This document shows, in pieces, positions 9,184 to 18,267 of a DNA stretch of 64,000 nt. Every line of letters begins with the position of its first letter. Position 1 is the first letter of the stretch. Source of the stretch: Bacteroidota bacterium (GTDB lineage Bacteria; Bacteroidota; Bacteroidia; UBA4408); NCBI GenBank assembly GCA_016718805.1, contig JADKCP010000001.1:1-64000 (forward strand), written 5' to 3'. The position numbers and the translations under genes were made by a program. Below the pieces are notes generated by a model that worked only from the letters and a program-made list of their open reading frames with translations, did not search any database and had not been told where the DNA came from.

Positions 9184-10893
9184 ATGAAAAAAACAATTTA
9201 TATTCTTTTGTTTCATGTGCTTTACGTTCACTGTTTAATGGCACAAACGCCAATATACAATTGGGCAAATGTCACCGAGGGCTCTTTCATTGATAATGAT
9301 GGTAATTATATTGCCTTGGACAAAACTGGCAGCATTTACAAAACAGGTTTCTTTCAAGGAACAATGGATTTTGACCCCGGTGCGGGAGTTTTTAATTTAA
9401 CATCTTCAGGGAATGAAGATATTTTTATTTCAAAGTTAGATTCAAATGGAAATTTCATTTGGGCAAGGAACTTTGGAGGACCAGGAAATGATCATGGTAT
9501 TTCGATAGCTGTGGGTGTTATGAACAATATTTATGTAACCGGCTACTTTGAAATCTACTCTGACTTTGATCCTGGTCCAGGAACTTTTAATCTAACATCT
9601 AATGGTAACTTTGATGTTTTTATTCTAAAAATAAATGCTTCGGGAGATTTTGTTTGGGCAAAAAACATGGGTGGCTCCGCCTCAGACAAAGGTATAAGTA
9701 TTGCTCTGGATAGTCTTGAAAATAGTTATGCAACCGGCTATTTTGTTGGCATAGCTGATTTTGATCCTAGTTTGACAATTTTCAATTTAACCTCTAACCT
9801 TTCGAGTTCGTTTGTTTTAAAATTGGATTCAAATGGAATTTTAGTATGGGCAATACCTACAGGTGAGTCAACGAATGCAACCTCATTTGCCATAGACAGC
9901 AATGGGAATTCCTATACTGCTGGCCTATTCAATTCGTTGACCATAGATTTTGATCCCGGTCCAGGAATTTTTAGTCTGCAAAATGGGGAGGGTGTTTTTA
10001 TTTCCAAGTTCGACTCGTATGGCAATTTTGTTTGGGCAAGAGGTTTTTCAAGTACCTTTGCTTTGCGAATCAGAAGTATAGCAACAGATGTTCAAGGCAA
10101 TATATATTCAACAGGATACTTTAGTGGGGTTGCAGATTTCGACCCTGGGTTGCCGATTTATAGCTTAATAAGCAACACTGATTTCTTCGGTAATATTGAT
10201 ATTTTTATCTTAAAGCTTGATAGTGGAGGCAATTTTTCGTGGGCAAGAAATTTCGAAACTCATGGACTTTCACATTCAATAGCATCTTCAATTGCTGTCG
10301 ATCATTTGGGGGATATATACTCAACAGGTATAGTTAATGATACAATTGATTTTGATCCCGGACCAGGAGTTTATAATTTGATAAACACTGGAATTTCCTT
10401 CTGCTTTATATCAAAATTAGATTCAACAGGAAGTTTTGTTTGGGCTAAAAAAATTGGAGGTCCTGGCTCGAGCTTTGGAACATCAATCGTTGTTGCAGGT
10501 CCTGGTAATATTTACTTAACAGGTGGCTTAACCGATACTGTTGACTTTAATCCGCCAACGGGAACTAACCTAACATCTTCATCAAGCGCAAGCACAGCAA
10601 TATTTACTGCGAGATTTGGACAAGCTTTGGTCGGTATTGGAGAAATTTCTTCTCTACCTAATTTTATTCTTTACCCTAATCCAACATCAGGAAAAATCGA
10701 ATTTTCTTTGACGAATAAAATAAAACTCCCTGCTCTTCTATCAATATATAATATTCTTGGGGAGAAAATTTTAGAAGTTGAAGTAAACAGTATCCATTCA
10801 CAAATTAACTTGGACGCTAAGACGGGTATTTATTTTTTGAGAATAGAAAGCAAGGGAGTGCAAATTAACCAAAAAGTTGCAATAGAACGGTAG
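9184..10893 (+). CDS. Secreted seven-repeat DFDPG (SBBP-type) propeller protein with T9SS sorting domain
   Basis: The product has 569 residues from the ATG at 9184, which begins the signal peptide MKKTIYILLFHVLYVHC; an ATG five codons earlier (9169) overlaps the dnaG stop and is less likely. The body consists of seven repeats of about 60 residues. Each has a DFDPGxGxxNLTS start, then F-SKLDS-GNF-WA and a strand of the form IAVD--GNIY-TG-F. Seven copies fit a seven-bladed beta-propeller, as in SBBP/NHL-like proteins. The last 75 residues (FILYPNPTSGKIEF start) are a T9SS type A sorting domain. No catalytic residues are evident; binding or adhesion is inferred. It directly follows dnaG but is probably unrelated in function. 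Confidence 0.85.
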   Translation: MKKTIYILLFHVLYVHCLMAQTPIYNWANVTEGSFIDNDGNYIALDKTGSIYKTGFFQGTMDFDPGAGVFNLTSSGNEDIFISKLDSNGNFIWARNFGGPGNDHGISIAVGVMNNIYVTGYFEIYSDFDPGPGTFNLTSNGNFDVFILKINASGDFVWAKNMGGSASDKGISIALDSLENSYATGYFVGIADFDPSLTIFNLTSNLSSSFVLKLDSNGILVWAIPTGESTNATSFAIDSNGNSYTAGLFNSLTIDFDPGPGIFSLQNGEGVFISKFDSYGNFVWARGFSSTFALRIRSIATDVQGNIYSTGYFSGVADFDPGLPIYSLISNTDFFGNIDIFILKLDSGGNFSWARNFETHGLSHSIASSIAVDHLGDIYSTGIVNDTIDFDPGPGVYNLINTGISFCFISKLDSTGSFVWAKKIGGPGSSFGTSIVVAGPGNIYLTGGLTDTVDFNPPTGTNLTSSSSASTAIFTARFGQALVGIGEISSLPNFILYPNPTSGKIEFSLTNKIKLPALLSIYNILGEKILEVEVNSIHSQINLDAKTGIYFLRIESKGVQINQKVAIER

Positions 10894-11042
10894 TATTCTT
10901 CAGCATAAAACTATTTTGAGTAATATCATTTCTAAGCACAAGCCAAACATTTTTTCAACAATAAAAATTCTTCTTCTCAAATAGCCGATAGAAATTGTAT
11001 TTTTTATTTCTCTCCCCTTTTCAAAGGAAAAAGAGAAGTACT

Positions 11043-13682
11043 TTATTCCCGAATAAATTTTTTATGGTGGATTGTTCCTTTGGCATCTTTTGCTGAAACA
11101 ATATACACTCCGGGAGAAAATTTGATTACATCTATTTTTACCACTGATTTTGCCTGAGCTCTTGGATTGCTTTCCATTATACACTTTCCCATCACATCGT
11201 AAATTGACAAATCAGTAATTATGCTACTGTTATTAAATTGAATTTGGATACTGTTGTTGCTTGGGTTTGGAAATAGAAGCAAGTTATTGGTTTGAGTTGA
11301 CTGTTCTGTAATGCCCGGAAATATTGGCAAGCAGGATGGGGCGTTGTTATTATCGAACCATGATTTTACCTTTTGCACATCATTCACTGCCATGTTGTAA
11401 TAAGCCGGAGAGTTAAATGTAAGAGTTGTGTCGCGCGAAAAAACCAAGGCAAAATCATAGTCGAAAGAGCTCCCTGCTGGAAATAAAAATGGACCAGAGC
11501 TAGCATTTACTCTCTCGTACTCCCATAAGTATGGTGAGGACCAGCCTTGCGGATTTGATGGAAAGTCGGGATACATAAATTTTGTTGGGTTTCCAGTAAA
11601 ATAACCTGTGCCTCCATAGGTTAAAGGTGAACCATTTCTCCATTTGGCTTGCATAAGCAAATAACTTTGAATATCATTTTCAGGACTGCAATTTTGGAAA
11701 GGGCCTTTATGATGAATCATAGAATTTGTCAATAAATTTCTTTCACCAATTTCATCTAAAACGCCATCATTGTCATTGTCAATCGAATCATTGAGATAAG
11801 CGAGTGGTCCATTTAAAATAACATTGCTTACCACAGGTGGATACAAACCGTAATGATTATTATTATTTCCATCATCTACTGAATCAAAGTTACAAGCATA
11901 CACAAAATTGTTTTGAGCATTAGTACCAATTATATCATCTACAGGATTCCCTATTTCCAAATCTGACCAGCTTGAAATGTAGGTTGAGTCGTAGTTAAAT
12001 TTGCTCCGATTAAAAATTTGATAACTGTAAAATGTGGTATAATTTATTATAGAGTCTCTGTTTTGTAAATTCGAACAGGCGAAGGAATAAGCAGCAGCAT
12101 GTACTTCAATTTTCAAGGGTATTCCAAATGAAGAGGAATGATAATCTAAATTATCATTGAAAATCCAATACGCCATTTGATCTCCTTTAATTTTAGGATA
12201 ATCTCCATCATTCAAAGGGTTGTAATTACCATCGTGATTAACGTCAACAAACGGAGCCATATTGCGTGTGTAATTTCCTGATCCTCTAGCGGGCCAGTTG
12301 AGAATATCCTCGGTGGGAACAAAAGTACCTGCCTGAACATCTCCATTTTGAAATTTATACTTGAATTGTTCAATATCAAACTTGCTTACGAGCCAAAGTC
12401 TATCATATTTCAGGGCAGTTGCTGTATCGCTTTCTCCTGTTAATGTATCCAAAGGTCCGGGCCAAAAATCAATGCCAAAATAATTATTGCCATAGGTTTG
12501 AGCCGCAAGGTGTAATATTTGACTTGAGTCTTTTCCTCCTATCCACAAACTATTAGCTAGCATAGCTAATTTATGGCTGCCTTTAGGTACTTCGTAATAA
12601 TTGCTATCCTGAATATAAAATTGCGTTGAACGATTTGAAATGCCTGCTTTTACTTGGTTAACATCTAGGTAGCGGCTATTGGCATAACAAGAAGAATTGA
12701 GCCAATAATTATAAAAGGGATTAACAAGGGTATCGTTGAAAAAAGCAAAATTTTTAGCCATTGATTTGAGGATTATTTTATTTCTCTTTTTACTAAAGAA
12801 AAACTGTAGCGTATAATAAGAGCAAGAGTTGTTGTAATTGGAATAAAATTTTTGTTTGCCATTGACTATTTCACAGAAGCCTTGTTTGGTAGAAATTAAC
12901 AATCCATCGTTTGGTCCTTTTGCTAAATTGTTTGAAAAAAGTGTGATTTGTGCCGGTGTGTAAAATATCTCTCCGATGCTTTTAATGCTATTGTTTTGCA
13001 TTCTGAAAATTTCTTGAGCACTAATCCATAAATAATTATCAGCAAAGCATACTGCAGAAATAACCTGATTGTTAAATGCACTAACACTACTAAAATTTAC
13101 ACCATCGAAATTCAACAAACCCTTTGTGATGCCAATCCAAAGGTTTCCAAGATTGTCACATTCGAGTGATAAAATTGTGTCGCATTGAAGTGTTGAATTG
13201 TTAACTGTGTAGTTGATAATTGTTCCACCATTGTATATAGAAAGCCCAGCACTACTTCCCAAATAAGCGACGTTGTTTTTAACTTTTAAACAGGTTAATT
13301 TATTGCTTGCAATTCCTGAATTACTTGTATTGAAATTTACCCAAGTATTGCCGTTAAAAACAGAAAGTCCACTATCACTTGTTGCAATGAAATAAGTATT
13401 CGTTGCGCTATCTACCGCAACAGCTGTTATATTATTGGATGCAATTCCTGAATTATTTGTTGTAAAGGTTGAATAATTAATGCCATCGAAAGTAATTAGC
13501 CCTGCACCAACACTGCAAATAAGAATATTTCCGGATGTATCCTCTGAGATTTGGCTATTGATTGAAGTATTGGCCCCAACGGGAAAAATTGAATTGGGAA
13601 TTGTGAAGCAGGTAATCCCATTCTGCGCAAAAGCAAAAACAGAAATTAGCATGAAGGCAAGAAAGAAACTTACTATTTTCAT
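11043..13682 (-). CDS. Secreted two-component-regulator-propeller (Reg_prop) protein with T9SS sorting domain
   Basis: The product has 879 residues from the ATG at 13682 (MKIVSFF, followed by a signal peptide to about residue 20); the open frame runs six codons further to a TTG. Residues about 30-260 hold Reg_prop-type beta-propeller blades (repeated SGIASN-ITAVAV and G-NLWIG-T-GL segments) like the sensor part of hybrid kinases, but no kinase is attached. The middle has an EF-hand/dockerin-like FVDVNHDGNYNP loop and NDSIDNDNDGVLDEIG, two Asp-rich calcium-binding patterns. The end (LLLFPNPSNNSIQIQF to HKKFIRE) is a T9SS sorting domain. Architecture suggests an extracellular structural or binding protein. 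It converges with the DFDPG propeller gene. Confidence 0.82.
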   Translation of the reverse strand: MKIVSFFLAFMLISVFAFAQNGITCFTIPNSIFPVGANTSINSQISEDTSGNILICSVGAGLITFDGINYSTFTTNNSGIASNNITAVAVDSATNTYFIATSDSGLSVFNGNTWVNFNTSNSGIASNKLTCLKVKNNVAYLGSSAGLSIYNGGTIINYTVNNSTLQCDTILSLECDNLGNLWIGITKGLLNFDGVNFSSVSAFNNQVISAVCFADNYLWISAQEIFRMQNNSIKSIGEIFYTPAQITLFSNNLAKGPNDGLLISTKQGFCEIVNGKQKFYSNYNNSCSYYTLQFFFSKKRNKIILKSMAKNFAFFNDTLVNPFYNYWLNSSCYANSRYLDVNQVKAGISNRSTQFYIQDSNYYEVPKGSHKLAMLANSLWIGGKDSSQILHLAAQTYGNNYFGIDFWPGPLDTLTGESDTATALKYDRLWLVSKFDIEQFKYKFQNGDVQAGTFVPTEDILNWPARGSGNYTRNMAPFVDVNHDGNYNPLNDGDYPKIKGDQMAYWIFNDNLDYHSSSFGIPLKIEVHAAAYSFACSNLQNRDSIINYTTFYSYQIFNRSKFNYDSTYISSWSDLEIGNPVDDIIGTNAQNNFVYACNFDSVDDGNNNNHYGLYPPVVSNVILNGPLAYLNDSIDNDNDGVLDEIGERNLLTNSMIHHKGPFQNCSPENDIQSYLLMQAKWRNGSPLTYGGTGYFTGNPTKFMYPDFPSNPQGWSSPYLWEYERVNASSGPFLFPAGSSFDYDFALVFSRDTTLTFNSPAYYNMAVNDVQKVKSWFDNNNAPSCLPIFPGITEQSTQTNNLLLFPNPSNNSIQIQFNNSSIITDLSIYDVMGKCIMESNPRAQAKSVVKIDVIKFSPGVYIVSAKDAKGTIHHKKFIRE

Positions 13683-13781
13683 CAAACTTAGATAGTTCAA
13701 CGAATGTACTAATCTTTATTTCAACTTTTAAAAATCTGTTTCGCGAATAGCAGAAAGGTAAAGATCGTATTGAAGTGTGTT

Positions 13782-13880
13782 GCGTTAAGGATTGTAACGT
13801 AAATCCTTTTCATCCTTTTTCAGGATGAAAAGATTGCAGTGTAAAGCCTGACCCCCGATTTTTCATCGGGGGGAACGCCC
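13782..13880. repeat. Palindromic intergenic element with two tandem units
   Basis: Between the divergent Reg_prop and mutS genes lie two similar units. Each has a 17-base head (GATTGTAACGTAAATCC at 13790-13806 and GATTGCAGTGTAAAGCC at 13832-13848; 13 of 17 identical) followed by a strong hairpin. The first hairpin is CTTTTCATCCT with AGGATGAAAAG (13806-13832). The second is CCCCCGAT with ATCGGGGG (13852-13872). It resembles dispersed palindromic repeats of Bacteroidota genomes, but only one copy is present in this window. Confidence 0.5.
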
Positions 13881-13948
13881 AAAAAACATGTGGTAGAATA
13901 TTTTTTCAACAAAGGTTGGGGAGTATATCAAATTGCCAAATGGAATTG

Positions 13949-13956
13949 TACTTTTG
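13949..13956 (+). promoter_or_regulatory. Probable -7 box of mutS
   Basis: TACTTTTG matches the Bacteroidota -7 consensus exactly and is 20 bases upstream of the mutS GTG. A TTG at 13932-13934 is present but the spacer (14 bases) is shorter than usual. Confidence 0.5.
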
Positions 13957-13975
13957 ATTCATCAAGAAATTTTAG

Positions 13976-16642
13976 GTGAGTAAAACAGCGACTAAGAAAA
14001 AAGACGACATTGCGGAAACCCCGTTAATGAAGCAGTACAACAGCATTAAGGCGAAATATCCGGATGCATTGTTGCTGTTTCGTGTGGGCGATTTTTATGA
14101 AACTTTTAGCGAAGATGCCATAAAAACTGCGCAAATTTTGGGCATAGTACTTACCAGAAGAGCCAATGGTGCTGCCGCTTACATTGAATTGGCAGGTTTT
14201 CCGCATCATGCACTTGATACTTATTTACCAAAGTTGGTGCGTGCAGGCCACCGGGTTGCTATTTGCGATCAATTAGAAGATCCGAAACTTACTAAAACCA
14301 TTGTAAAGCGCGGTGTTACCGAGTTGGTTACTCCGGGTGTGAGTTATAATGAAAAGACTATAGACCATCGCAATAATAATTTTTTGGCGGCTTTGCATTT
14401 GGTAGAAGATCCGCAAGAAGTTAAAAATACCGTATTGGGTGTATCTTTTTTAGATGTAAGTACCGGAGAGTTTATGGTGGCTCAAGGTAATTTTGATTAT
14501 GTAGATAAACTCATACAAAGTTTCCGCCCGAGCGAAATTTTATATCCCAAAAAATTTAGAAAGTTTTTTAGCACACACTACAGTGACGGCTTTTACAGCT
14601 ATGCCTTGGAAGAGTGGATTTTTGCAACTGACTATGCAAATGAGCTACTGCTGAAGCATTTTGGCACTGTATCGTTAAAGGGATTTGGAATTGAAAGTAT
14701 CCCGGAAGCTGTTATTGCTGCCGGTGCTGCCTTGCATTACCTTGCCGATACACAACACGACAAGGTAAAACACATAACCACAGTATCGCGCATTGAAGAG
14801 GAAAAATACGTTTGGTTGGATCGATTTACCATTCGCAATTTAGAATTGTTTTCGTCGGCCAACGACCATGCAAAAACATTGATTGACATATTGGATAAAA
14901 GTATTTCTCCCATGGGTTCGCGCATGCTACGCAGGTGGATGTCGTTGCCTTTAAAAGACAAGCAACCTATTGAAGAGCGCTTGGAGGTTGTGTCGTACTT
15001 TTTAAACAATGTTGAATTGGCCGATAAAATAAAAGAGGAAATTCGGTTAATTGGCGATTTGGAGCGACTTACGTCGAAGGTTGCTGTTGGTAGAATTACT
15101 CCTCGTGAATTGGTGCAATTACTGCGCGCATTAAAAGCCATCGCTCCTATTAAAGCAATTGGTTCCGGAGCAGCAAATGAAACCTTAAATAAAATTTCTG
15201 AGCAGCTAAATCCATGTTTACTTATTGCCGAGCGTATTGAAAAAGAAATTCAAGCTGATCCTCCCCTATTGATTGCCAAAGGAAATGTAATTGCAAACGG
15301 TGTAGATGCAGAGTTAGATGAGTTGCGCAAAATTGCCTTTTCGGGAAAAGATTACCTGTTGCAAATACAACAAAAAGAAAGTGAACGCACCGGAATTAGC
15401 TCGTTGAAAGTTGCTTATAACAATGTGTTTGGATACTACCTAGAAGTTACCAATGTACACAAAGACAAGGTTCCTGTTGAATGGATACGAAAACAAACCT
15501 TGGTGAATGCTGAGCGCTACATTACTCCCGAGCTGAAAGAATACGAAGAAAAAATTTTAGGGGCAGAGGAAAAAATTCTTGCTATTGAAACCCGATTGTT
15601 TGCCGATTTGCTATTGGCTTTAAGCGATTACATTGTGCCTTTGCAATTAAATGCTGCTTTGATTGGGCGCATGGACTGCCTACTTTGTTTTGCTGCCCTT
15701 GCGCAAAAAAACAACTATGTGCGACCACATTTAAACGATTCGAAGGTTCTTGACATTAAAAATGGCCGGCATCCTGTAATTGAAAAGCAGTTGCCTCTTG
15801 GTGTTGAATACATCAGTAACGATGTGTTCCTCGACGATGAACAGCAGCAACTAATAATCATTACCGGACCCAATATGAGCGGAAAATCGGCATTGTTGAG
15901 ACAAACTGCTTTAATTGTGCTGATGGCCCAAATGGGATGCTTTGTGCCTGCTACACATGCCAGTATAGGCTTGGTCGATAAAATATTTACACGTGTAGGA
16001 GCTTCGGATAATATTTCGTCGGGAGAATCAACCTTTATGGTAGAAATGAATGAAACTGCGAGTATATTGAACAATATATCGGACCGTAGTTTGATTTTGT
16101 TGGATGAAATTGGACGAGGAACGAGTACCTATGATGGAATTTCGATAGCCTGGGCAATTGCCGAATACATTCACGAACACCCAACTGCAAGGGCAAAAAC
16201 TTTGTTTGCAACACACTACCACGAATTAAATGAAATGGAGCGGAGCATGAAAAGAATTAAGAATTACAATGTTTCGGTAAAGGAAATAGACCAAAAAATA
16301 CTCTTTTTACGCAAATTGAAGCCCGGAGGTAGTGAGCATAGTTTTGGGATACATGTGGCAAAAATGGCCGGAATGCCTAAAAAGGTTTTACAACGTGCGA
16401 ATGAAATTTTATTGGAACTTGAGAGTGATCGAGTAAATAGGCAAGATAAATCGGATACACAAAGTGCGCTAAACCGAATCGGTAAGGCGAAACAAGAGGA
16501 TTATCAATTGAGTTTTTTTCAGCTAAATGACCCTGTTTTAGAGCAAATTAGAGAACAACTCGACAAAACAGATATCAATACACTAACGCCTGTTGAAGCC
16601 TTAATGCGCCTCAATGAAATTAAAAAACTCACAGGGGGTTAA
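13976..16642 (+). CDS. mutS: DNA mismatch repair protein MutS
   Basis: The product has 888 residues, close to the usual length. MutS recognises mismatches and small loops in newly replicated DNA and recruits MutL using ATP. The N-terminal mismatch-binding domain shows the conserved wedge FRVGDFYETF (near residues 34-43), which contains the Phe and Glu that contact the mismatch. The C-terminal ATPase has Walker A GPNMSGKS (about 631-638), the signature SSGESTFMVEM, Walker B LILLDEIGRGTSTYDG and the switch ATHYHEL. The start is GTG at 13976 after a -7 box; the sequence MPLMKQY-SIKAKYPDA-LLFR is at the expected place. A promoter for two tRNA genes begins directly after the stop codon. Confidence 0.97.
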   Translation: MSKTATKKKDDIAETPLMKQYNSIKAKYPDALLLFRVGDFYETFSEDAIKTAQILGIVLTRRANGAAAYIELAGFPHHALDTYLPKLVRAGHRVAICDQLEDPKLTKTIVKRGVTELVTPGVSYNEKTIDHRNNNFLAALHLVEDPQEVKNTVLGVSFLDVSTGEFMVAQGNFDYVDKLIQSFRPSEILYPKKFRKFFSTHYSDGFYSYALEEWIFATDYANELLLKHFGTVSLKGFGIESIPEAVIAAGAALHYLADTQHDKVKHITTVSRIEEEKYVWLDRFTIRNLELFSSANDHAKTLIDILDKSISPMGSRMLRRWMSLPLKDKQPIEERLEVVSYFLNNVELADKIKEEIRLIGDLERLTSKVAVGRITPRELVQLLRALKAIAPIKAIGSGAANETLNKISEQLNPCLLIAERIEKEIQADPPLLIAKGNVIANGVDAELDELRKIAFSGKDYLLQIQQKESERTGISSLKVAYNNVFGYYLEVTNVHKDKVPVEWIRKQTLVNAERYITPELKEYEEKILGAEEKILAIETRLFADLLLALSDYIVPLQLNAALIGRMDCLLCFAALAQKNNYVRPHLNDSKVLDIKNGRHPVIEKQLPLGVEYISNDVFLDDEQQQLIIITGPNMSGKSALLRQTALIVLMAQMGCFVPATHASIGLVDKIFTRVGASDNISSGESTFMVEMNETASILNNISDRSLILLDEIGRGTSTYDGISIAWAIAEYIHEHPTARAKTLFATHYHELNEMERSMKRIKNYNVSVKEIDQKILFLRKLKPGGSEHSFGIHVAKMAGMPKKVLQRANEILLELESDRVNRQDKSDTQSALNRIGKAKQEDYQLSFFQLNDPVLEQIREQLDKTDINTLTPVEALMRLNEIKKLTGG

Positions 16643-16648
16643 TTTTTT

Positions 16649-16678
16649 TTTGAAGATTTAAAAATTTAATTACTTTTG
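16649..16678 (+). promoter_or_regulatory. Promoter of the tRNA-Gly/tRNA-Leu unit
   Basis: TTTG at 16649-16652, 18 bases, then TACTTTTG at 16671-16678 is a near-perfect Bacteroidota housekeeping promoter. It begins seven bases after the mutS stop and about 43 bases before the first tRNA. Confidence 0.75.
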
Positions 16679-16720
16679 CGAGCCTTATTCACCAACCCTT
16701 ATAGGTTAAGTGAATACACT

Positions 16721-16793
16721 GCGAAAGTAGCTCAGTTGGTAGAGCGCGACCTTGCCAAGGTCGAGGTCGCGAGTTCGAACCTCGTCTTTCGCT
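16721..16793 (+). tRNA. tRNA-Gly (GCC)
   Basis: The 73 bases fold into a full cloverleaf: acceptor GCGAAAG with CTTTCGC, D stem GCTC with GAGC, anticodon stem CGACC with GGTCG, loop TTGCCAA with anticodon GCC at 16754-16756, and a T loop TTCGAAC closed by GCGAG and CTCGT. The discriminator base is T and CCA is not encoded. GCC reads glycine codons GGC and GGU. Confidence 0.97.
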
Positions 16794-16865
16794 CTTAGAA
16801 CAAGTTCTTTTTAGTAACGATTCCCACGGTTATATTCACATATTGGAGTCGTAAAAGTTAGAGAT

Positions 16866-16951
16866 TGCCCAGGTGGTGGAACTGGTAGACACGCAGGACT
16901 TAAAATCCTGTGGACATTGCGTCCGTATCGGTTCGATTCCGATCCCGGGTA
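16866..16951 (+). tRNA. tRNA-Leu (UAA)
   Basis: The 86-base class II tRNA has a long variable arm, as expected for leucine. The anticodon stem is CAGGA with TCCTG, the loop CTTAAAA has anticodon TAA at 16900-16902, and the T arm ATCGG-TTCGATT-CCGAT is intact. The acceptor stem GCCCAGG with CCCGGGT contains one A-C mismatch and a terminal G-U pair. CCA is not encoded. It is 72 bases after tRNA-Gly and probably on the same transcript. Its 3' end abuts the first 151-bp repeat. Confidence 0.95.
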
Positions 16952-17364
16952 CAAAATTCAGAGCGAAAATGAGAGCGAGAGCGAGCGTTTTTGTTCTGAA
17001 TTTTTCCCCATTCTCATTTTGTTTCTCACTCTTTTTTCAGTTTTTTCTTTGAACTCCAACACCAGAGGCTTATCAAAAGCTAAGCTATTCAATTGCCAAA
17101 AACAAAATTCAGAGCGAAAATGAGAGCGAGAGCGAGCGTTTTTGTTCTGAATTTTTCCCCATTCTTATTTTGTTTCTCATTCTTTTTTTTTGTTTTTTCT
17201 TTGAACTCCAACACCAGAGGCTTATCAAAAGCTAAGCTATTCAATTGCCAAAAACAAAATTCAGAGCGAAAATGAGAGCGAGAGCGAGCGTTTTTGTTCT
17301 GATTTTTTCCTTATTCTCATTTTGTTTCTCACTCTTTTTTTTAGTTTTTTCTTTGAACTCCAAC
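16952..17364 (+). repeat. Tandem repeat of about 151 bp, 2.7 copies, directly after tRNA-Leu
   Basis: Copies begin at 16952, 17103 and 17255 with CAAAATTCAGAGCGAAAATG and run through a shared GAACTCCAACACCAGAGG segment. The first two are complete and nearly identical; the third ends at 17364, where the REPIN-like element begins. Each copy has an inverted repeat around a GAGAGCGAGAGCGAGCG loop. Short open frames across the repeats are products of the repetition, not genes. Confidence 0.9.
16953..17005 (+). terminator. Intrinsic-terminator-like hairpin after tRNA-Leu (repeated in the next two copies)
   Basis: Arms AAAATTCAGA (16953-16962) and TCTGAATTTT (16995-17004) pair perfectly and end in a T-run. 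The inner GAAAA and TTTTT can extend the stem. Equivalent hairpins lie in copy 2 (from 17104) and copy 3 (from 17256); in copy 3 the right arm has lost one A. The transcript of the two tRNAs would therefore meet up to three terminators in a row. Confidence 0.65.
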
Positions 17365-17368
17365 CCAT

Positions 17369-17522
17369 ACTGGCGCGCGCTTGTAGCGCGTGACCAATGC
17401 ACTTGCTATTAAATACACATATCTTAATTTTGTACGTATGTCAGAAAAATATAAGTTCAGGGATCGGCTAGCATAAATTTTGTAACACCAATAGAAGTCA
17501 CGCGCTACAAGCGCGCGCCAGT
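17369..17522. repeat. REPIN-like element, complete copy (two inverted GC-rich ends)
   Basis: The ends are perfect 26-bp inverted repeats (17369-17394 and 17497-17522), starting ACTGGCGCGCGCTTGTAGCG on the left. Each end can fold by itself into a small hairpin (CGCGC-TTGTA-GCGCG). Two REP-like hairpins in opposite orientation with about 100 bp between them is the design of a REPIN, a non-autonomous repeat moved by RAYT-type transposases. No transposase is in the window. A second copy lies 956 bp downstream. No target duplication is visible. Confidence 0.75.
17403..17432 (+). promoter_or_regulatory. Promoter inside REPIN-like copy 1
   Basis: TTG (17403-17405), 19 bases, then TAATTTTG (17425-17432) matches the Bacteroidota consensus exactly. 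It points to the right, so it would transcribe antisense across the minus-strand lipoprotein gene. Confidence 0.5.
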
Positions 17523-17568
17523 GGGGGAATACATCAACAAAAACAGAATTGTTTTCATTGGCAGTTTG

Positions 17569-18267
17569 CTAGAAAGGAATATAATAATCATACCTCGCAT
17601 CCTTTTCTACATAAACAGTATCATAAATTACTGTTCTGGTACCATTATAAGATTTTCTGATTTTAATAAAAAATCGTCCCATAAATTCTATATCGTTAAT
17701 CCCTCCTATAGTATGGGTTGGGTCATTTGTTAACTCATGACCTGTAGCATCTCCAAATGTATAAAAATTTGGATTCTGAATGAATCTTTTCTCACTTACA
17801 AATGCAACATAGATGCTATCATTTTGACTTGAGGTACTTAATGGATTTGCAAAAAAAGTAAGGCCAATAATAGTAGGAATTACGGATATGGTTTCATCAA
17901 TAGCAGAATTATTCTCTAATGTAATATCTACAAAAGAATTACTTACGCCATAATTTTCCTTTCCCTTTACTTGTAAATATTCAATTTTATAGTCTCCTTG
18001 CTTGAGCTTATTCACTCCAAAATCAAAGTGTCCTTCATTGTTAGTAATTGCTTCAGCTTCCAGCACCCGCTCATCAGGATTAGCAAATATATTGAAAGTA
18101 GCTTTTTTTTTTATTCGAATAAGTTGAATAGTTTCACCTCCCATATTGTGACTATTCCCTGTAACTTCATTCATAAGAGTTCCTTGAATGTGGTAGCTTC
18201 GTTCTCTTTTGCATGAAAAGATAATAAGGGGTAAAAAAATAAGAAAAAATACTTTTGGAATTTTCAT
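17569..18267 (-). CDS. Putative lipoprotein with carboxypeptidase-regulatory-like fold
   Basis: The product has 232 residues. The N-terminus has a lipoprotein signal peptide ending in the lipobox IIFSC at Cys19, so the mature protein should be lipid-anchored in the envelope. Residues about 24-110 (HIQGTLMNEVTG, GGETIQLIRI, ITNNEGHFDFG, LKQGDYKIEYLQV) have the pattern of a transthyretin/CarboxypepD_reg-like beta-sandwich. The rest is unknown. Its ATG overlaps the stop codon of the upstream T9SS-domain stump by four bases (ATGA), so the two were translated as a coupled pair. The gene sits between the two copies of the REPIN-like element. Confidence 0.7.
   Translation of the reverse strand: MKIPKVFFLIFLPLIIFSCKRERSYHIQGTLMNEVTGNSHNMGGETIQLIRIKKKATFNIFANPDERVLEAEAITNNEGHFDFGVNKLKQGDYKIEYLQVKGKENYGVSNSFVDITLENNSAIDETISVIPTIIGLTFFANPLSTSSQNDSIYVAFVSEKRFIQNPNFYTFGDATGHELTNDPTHTIGGINDIEFMGRFFIKIRKSYNGTRTVIYDTVYVEKDARYDYYIPF

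Noticed and set aside
10993..11040. Bidirectional terminator between the convergent DFDPG and Reg_prop genes (TTCTCT with AGAGAA)
   Set aside because: The stem has many mismatches and no T-run on either side.
16917..17275. Two similar 60-68 codon open frames over the 151-bp repeats
   Set aside because: They repeat exactly as the DNA does, have no ribosome site, and begin inside tRNA-Leu or repeat sequence; they arise from the repetition.
16952..17364. Possible CRISPR array or integron-like repeat
   Set aside because: Units are about 151 bp, adjacent and almost identical over their full length with no variable spacers and no cas genes.
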